Source of the DNA: DATCSE01 sp036568605
Lineage (GTDB): Bacteria > Pseudomonadota > Gammaproteobacteria > Burkholderiales > Burkholderiaceae_C
Length of the DNA: 26,598 bases
NCBI GenBank assembly: GCA_036568605.1
Contig: DATCSE010000608.1
Coordinates: forward strand, 1 to 26,598
Reading direction: 5' to 3'
Part shown: positions 23,897 to 26,598 of the stretch, piece by piece
Layout of the letters: every line of letters starts with the position of its first letter
How positions within the stretch are numbered: position 1 is the stretch's first letter
Notes under the pieces: model-generated
Database searches by the model: none
The model's input: the letters and a program-made list of their open reading frames with translations, nothing else
What the model was told of the DNA's origin: nothing
Program-made: the position numbers and the translations under genes

Positions 23897-25432
23897 ATGA
23901 CCGCCACGACCCCGCTGCAGCCGTTGCAGCCGCCGCTGCAGATCGAACCCGGCCGGCTCGATGCCGAGCTGCTGGAGCAGGCCGCCCGCGGCGGCGCCCG
24001 CTGGGCGCTCGCGGCGTCGGCGCGGGCCGGCATCGAGGCGAGCGTCGCCGCGGTGCGCGAGCTGGTCGCGCGGCATGCGCCGGCCTACGGCATCAACACC
24101 GGCTTCGGCAAGCTCGCGCAGACCCGCATCGCCGACGACGCGCTCGCGCAGTTGCAGACCAACCTCGTGCTCTCGCACAGCGCCGGTGTCGGCGCGCCGC
24201 TCGCGCCCGAGGTTGTGCGGCTGATGCTGCTGATGAAGGTGGCGAGCCTTGCGCACGGCGTCTCGGGCGTGCGCCCCGAGGTCATCGAGGCGCTGCTCGC
24301 GCTGCTGAACGCCGACGTGCTGCCGGTCGTGCCGGAGAAGGGCTCGGTCGGCGCGTCCGGCGACCTGGCGCCGCTCGCGCACCTGGCCGGCGTGCTGATC
24401 GGCGTCGGCGAGGCGTTCGTCGACGGCGAGCGCGTGCCCGCTGCGCAGGCGCTGGCCCGCGCCGGGCTGGCGCCGTTGCACCTGGGCCCGAAGGAAGGGC
24501 TGGCGCTGCTGAACGGCACGCAATGTTCGACCGCGCTCGCGATCCACGCGGTGCAACGGCTGCGCCGCGTGTTCGATGCCGCGGTTGCGGTCGGGGCGAT
24601 GACGGTGGACGCCGCGAAGGGATCGGACACGCCGTTCGACGACCGCATCCACGCGGTGCGCGGCCAGCGCGGCCAGCGTGAGGTCGCGCGGCGCTATCGC
24701 GACTGGCTGGCCGGCAGCCCGCTGCGCCGCTCCCACCTGGAGTGCGACCGCGTGCAGGACCCGTACTGCCTGCGCTGCCAGCCGCAGGTGATGGGCGCAT
24801 GCCTGGACCAGATCGAGCATGCGTCGGCGATCCTGCTCGCCGAAGCGAACGGCGTCTCCGACAACCCGCTGGTGTTCGTCGGCGCCGACGGGGGCGTCGC
24901 CGAGGCGCTGTCGGGCGGCAACTTCCACGCCGAGCCGGTCGCGTTCGCGGCCGACAACCTCGCACTCGCGATCGCCGAGATCGGCGCGCTGGCCGAGCGC
25001 CGCACCGCGATGCTGATGGACCCGGTGCTCTCCGGGCTGCCGGCGTTCCTGGTCGAACACGGCGGGCTGAACTCGGGCTTCATGATCGCGCAGGTGACGT
25101 CGGCGGCGCTGGCCTCGGAGAACAAGTCGCTCGCGCATCCGGCCAGCGTCGATTCGTTGCCGACCTCGGCGAACCAGGAGGATCACGTGTCGATGGCGAC
25201 CTTCGCGGCGCGCCGCCTGCACACGATGCTGGACAACACTGCGACCGTCGTCGCGATCGAGTGGCTCAGTGCCGCGCAGGCGCTGGACTTCCGCCGCCCG
25301 CTGCGCTCGTCGGACGCGATCGAGGCGCTGCACGCGCGCTTGCGCACCCGGGTGCCGCGGCTGGACGCCGACCGGCTGATCGCACCGGACATCGCCGCGG
25401 CGCGCGCGCTGGTGGAGGCCGGCGTCGCGTAG
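23897..25432 (+). CDS. hutH: Histidine ammonia-lyase
   Basis: The 511-residue enzyme converts L-histidine to urocanate and ammonia, the first step of histidine breakdown. The MIO prosthetic group forms from Ala153-Ser154-Gly155 in GSVGASGDLAPLAH, and the N-terminal active-site motif YGINTGFGKLA (64-74) holds the catalytic tyrosine. Other conserved stretches are LLNGTQCSTA and QEDHVSMATFAARR near the C-terminus. GAGGTG, 8 bases before the ATG, is a good ribosome-binding site. Length is normal (about 510). HutC is divergent and shares the operator. hutU, hutI and the rest of the pathway are not in the window; the next genes run in the opposite direction. Confidence 0.97.
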   Translation: MTATTPLQPLQPPLQIEPGRLDAELLEQAARGGARWALAASARAGIEASVAAVRELVARHAPAYGINTGFGKLAQTRIADDALAQLQTNLVLSHSAGVGAPLAPEVVRLMLLMKVASLAHGVSGVRPEVIEALLALLNADVLPVVPEKGSVGASGDLAPLAHLAGVLIGVGEAFVDGERVPAAQALARAGLAPLHLGPKEGLALLNGTQCSTALAIHAVQRLRRVFDAAVAVGAMTVDAAKGSDTPFDDRIHAVRGQRGQREVARRYRDWLAGSPLRRSHLECDRVQDPYCLRCQPQVMGACLDQIEHASAILLAEANGVSDNPLVFVGADGGVAEALSGGNFHAEPVAFAADNLALAIAEIGALAERRTAMLMDPVLSGLPAFLVEHGGLNSGFMIAQVTSAALASENKSLAHPASVDSLPTSANQEDHVSMATFAARRLHTMLDNTATVVAIEWLSAAQALDFRRPLRSSDAIEALHARLRTRVPRLDADRLIAPDIAAARALVEAGVA

Positions 25433-25457
25433 CCGCACCGAGCGCTGGACGCGCGGG

Positions 25458-25709
25458 CTAGAAACCTGCGCCGCCGGTGTTGCTCGGGGTCGTGCTGCTC
25501 TCGGGGCTCTTGACGGTCTTGCGCGGGTAGTTGATCCAGTAGACCTGGACCCCGCGGCTGCGAGCCACGTTGTTGATCGCGTTGACGGTCGCGTAGTCGA
25601 TGTCGGTCGTCGTCGCGGTTTGTGGTGCGTTCGGCCCGGTGGTGCCGCAACCGGCCAGCGCCGTCACGGTGCCGAGAGCGAGGGCGAGGGCGAGGGAGAC
25701 GAGCTTCAT
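25458..25709 (-). CDS. Small putative lipoprotein
   Basis: The 83-residue protein has a lipoprotein signal: MKLVSLALALALGTVTA followed by lipobox LAGC, with Cys21 as the likely lipidated residue. The mature chain is about 63 residues: a Thr/Ser-rich linker, a short helical stretch (IDYATVNAINNVARSRGVQV), then YWINYPRK and a Ser/Pro/Thr tail. AGGAG lies about 6 bases before the ATG. I do not recognise a family. It is convergent with hutH (25 bp between the stops) and 75 bp downstream of the ABC ATPase gene on the same strand, so it could be part of that transcript. It most likely sits in the outer membrane or periplasm. Function unknown. Confidence 0.8.
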   Translation of the reverse strand: MKLVSLALALALGTVTALAGCGTTGPNAPQTATTTDIDYATVNAINNVARSRGVQVYWINYPRKTVKSPESSTTPSNTGGAGF

Positions 25710-25784
25710 GGCGTGCTCCTCTGGGGCAGCCAGCCCCGACCCACTGTATGCCTGGGGTGGTGCAGCGTCAATCGCGGTGGCGGC

Positions 25785-26579
25785 TCACGACCTCTTTTCC
25801 AGCTCGACCGCGCGCAGCGTCTCGGCGCGGATGTCCTCGGTGACGATGGCCTTCAGCTCGGAGAACCGCGGCGTGGTCTTGATCGTGTAGTGGCGCGGGT
25901 ACGGCAGGTCGATCGCGAGCTCGTTCTTGATGCGGCCGGGGCGCGCGCTGAACACGACGCAGCGGTTGGCCATGAAGATCGCCTCGTCGATGTCGTGGGT
26001 CACGAACAGCACGGTCTTCTTGTGCAGCTCCCAGATCGACAGCAGCAGCTCCTGCATCAGCACGCGGGTCTGGTTGTCGAGCGCGCCGAACGGCTCGTCG
26101 AGCAGCAGGATCTTCGGGTCGTTCGCGAGCGCGCGCGCCAGCGCGACGCGCTGCTGCATGCCGCCGGAGAGCTGCTTCGGATAGTGGCCCTCGAAACCGG
26201 TCAGGCCGACCTCAGCGATGAAGCGTGCCGCGATCTCGGCCTGCTCGGCCGCGGGCAAGCCTTTTTCGCGCAGCCCGAAGCAGATGTTCTGCCGCACCGT
26301 CAGCCACGGGAACAGCGTGTAGCTCTGGAACACCATGCCGCGATCGGCACCGGGGCCGGCGACCGGCGCGCCGTCGAGCAGCACCTGGCCGGTGCTGGGC
26401 GTGTCCAGGCCGGCGACGATGCGCAGCAGCGTCGACTTGCCGCAACCCGAGGGGCCAAGGATCGTGATGAAGTCGTTGTGGCGGACTTCGAGGTGGGTGG
26501 GCTGCAGCGCGAGGGTCGGCGCGGCACCACGGACGCCCGGGAAGGTGCGGCCGACGCGTTCGACGGACAGAGTGCTCAT
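25785..26579 (-). CDS. ABC transporter ATP-binding protein, NitT/TauT (SsuB/TauB) type
   Basis: The 264-residue ATPase has Walker A GPSGCGKST (42-50), Q-loop VFQSYTLFPWLTV (83-95), signature LSGGMQQR (137-144), Walker B with ILLLDEPFGALD (157-168) and the switch histidine H195 in THDIDEA. The ARPGRI segment near 212-217 is typical of the nitrate/sulfonate/taurine subfamily. The permease and binding protein expected for this importer are not seen and should lie to the right, beyond the window. The gene is followed 75 bp later by a small lipoprotein gene. Closeness to hutC/hutH raises the possibility of a histidine-pathway substrate, but the subfamily also imports sulfonates, nitrate, pyrimidine precursors and others, so the substrate is open. 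Confidence 0.94.
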   Translation of the reverse strand: MSTLSVERVGRTFPGVRGAAPTLALQPTHLEVRHNDFITILGPSGCGKSTLLRIVAGLDTPSTGQVLLDGAPVAGPGADRGMVFQSYTLFPWLTVRQNICFGLREKGLPAAEQAEIAARFIAEVGLTGFEGHYPKQLSGGMQQRVALARALANDPKILLLDEPFGALDNQTRVLMQELLLSIWELHKKTVLFVTHDIDEAIFMANRCVVFSARPGRIKNELAIDLPYPRHYTIKTTPRFSELKAIVTEDIRAETLRAVELEKRS

Positions 26580-26598
26580 GCGTTGGCCCTCACCCTAA

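Noticed and set aside
23756..25438. A 560-codon minus-strand frame opposite hutH
   Set aside because: It is Arg/Gln/His-rich shadow of hutH, and also crosses the hutC start and operator.

Overview
The window is GC-rich chromosomal DNA from a betaproteobacterium, most likely order Burkholderiales (Rubrivivax/Leptothrix/Comamonadaceae-like). I infer this from strong G/C third-position bias, a DUF2917 gene divergent from a MocR regulator, alr divergent from lplT, a HutC/HutH pair, and dispersed palindromes with the core CTCAGCCCGAACGG that I associate with this order. I see no tRNA, rRNA, CRISPR, transposase or phage gene. No intergenic gap exceeds about 300 bases.

Layout. (1) 8-4725, minus strand: a carbohydrate-type ABC importer operon of LacI regulator, secreted binding protein, two MalF/MalG-like permeases and a 63-residue two-helix membrane protein. 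The operon runs off the left edge, so the ATPase is not seen. A composite inverted repeat separates the binding-protein gene from the permease genes. (2) 4865-7642: a DUF2917 gene divergent from a MocR regulator, then a LysE/RhtB exporter. Three TCTGTG boxes lie between the divergent pair. (3) 7745-9817: an orphan GspD-like secretin. (4) 10021-12268, minus: arfB, a membrane protein of unknown function and alanine racemase, tightly packed. (5) 12521-14696, plus: lplT and an EamA-type transporter, overlapping. (6) 14722-17496: an unusual receiver-domain protein, glutathione peroxidase and an aromatic/aspartate aminotransferase. (7) 17576-19485: an HSP70/YegD-like protein divergent from a secreted TPR protein. 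(8) 19598-23035: succinate-semialdehyde dehydrogenase, a 70-residue unknown, a metallophosphoesterase and a YecA/SEC-C protein. (9) 23082-26579: HutC and histidine ammonia-lyase around a near-perfect 20-bp palindrome, then a small lipoprotein and a NitT/TauT-type ABC ATPase.

Most genes are housekeeping or metabolic and of recognisable families; I do not see an obviously new defence or mobile system. The less explained parts are the small transporter-linked membrane protein, the orphan secretin with a short core, the receiver protein with a degenerate N-terminal half, the MocR/DUF2917 operator array, the repeat families (one of which supplies the end of a coding sequence), and the small lipoprotein beside the ABC ATPase.
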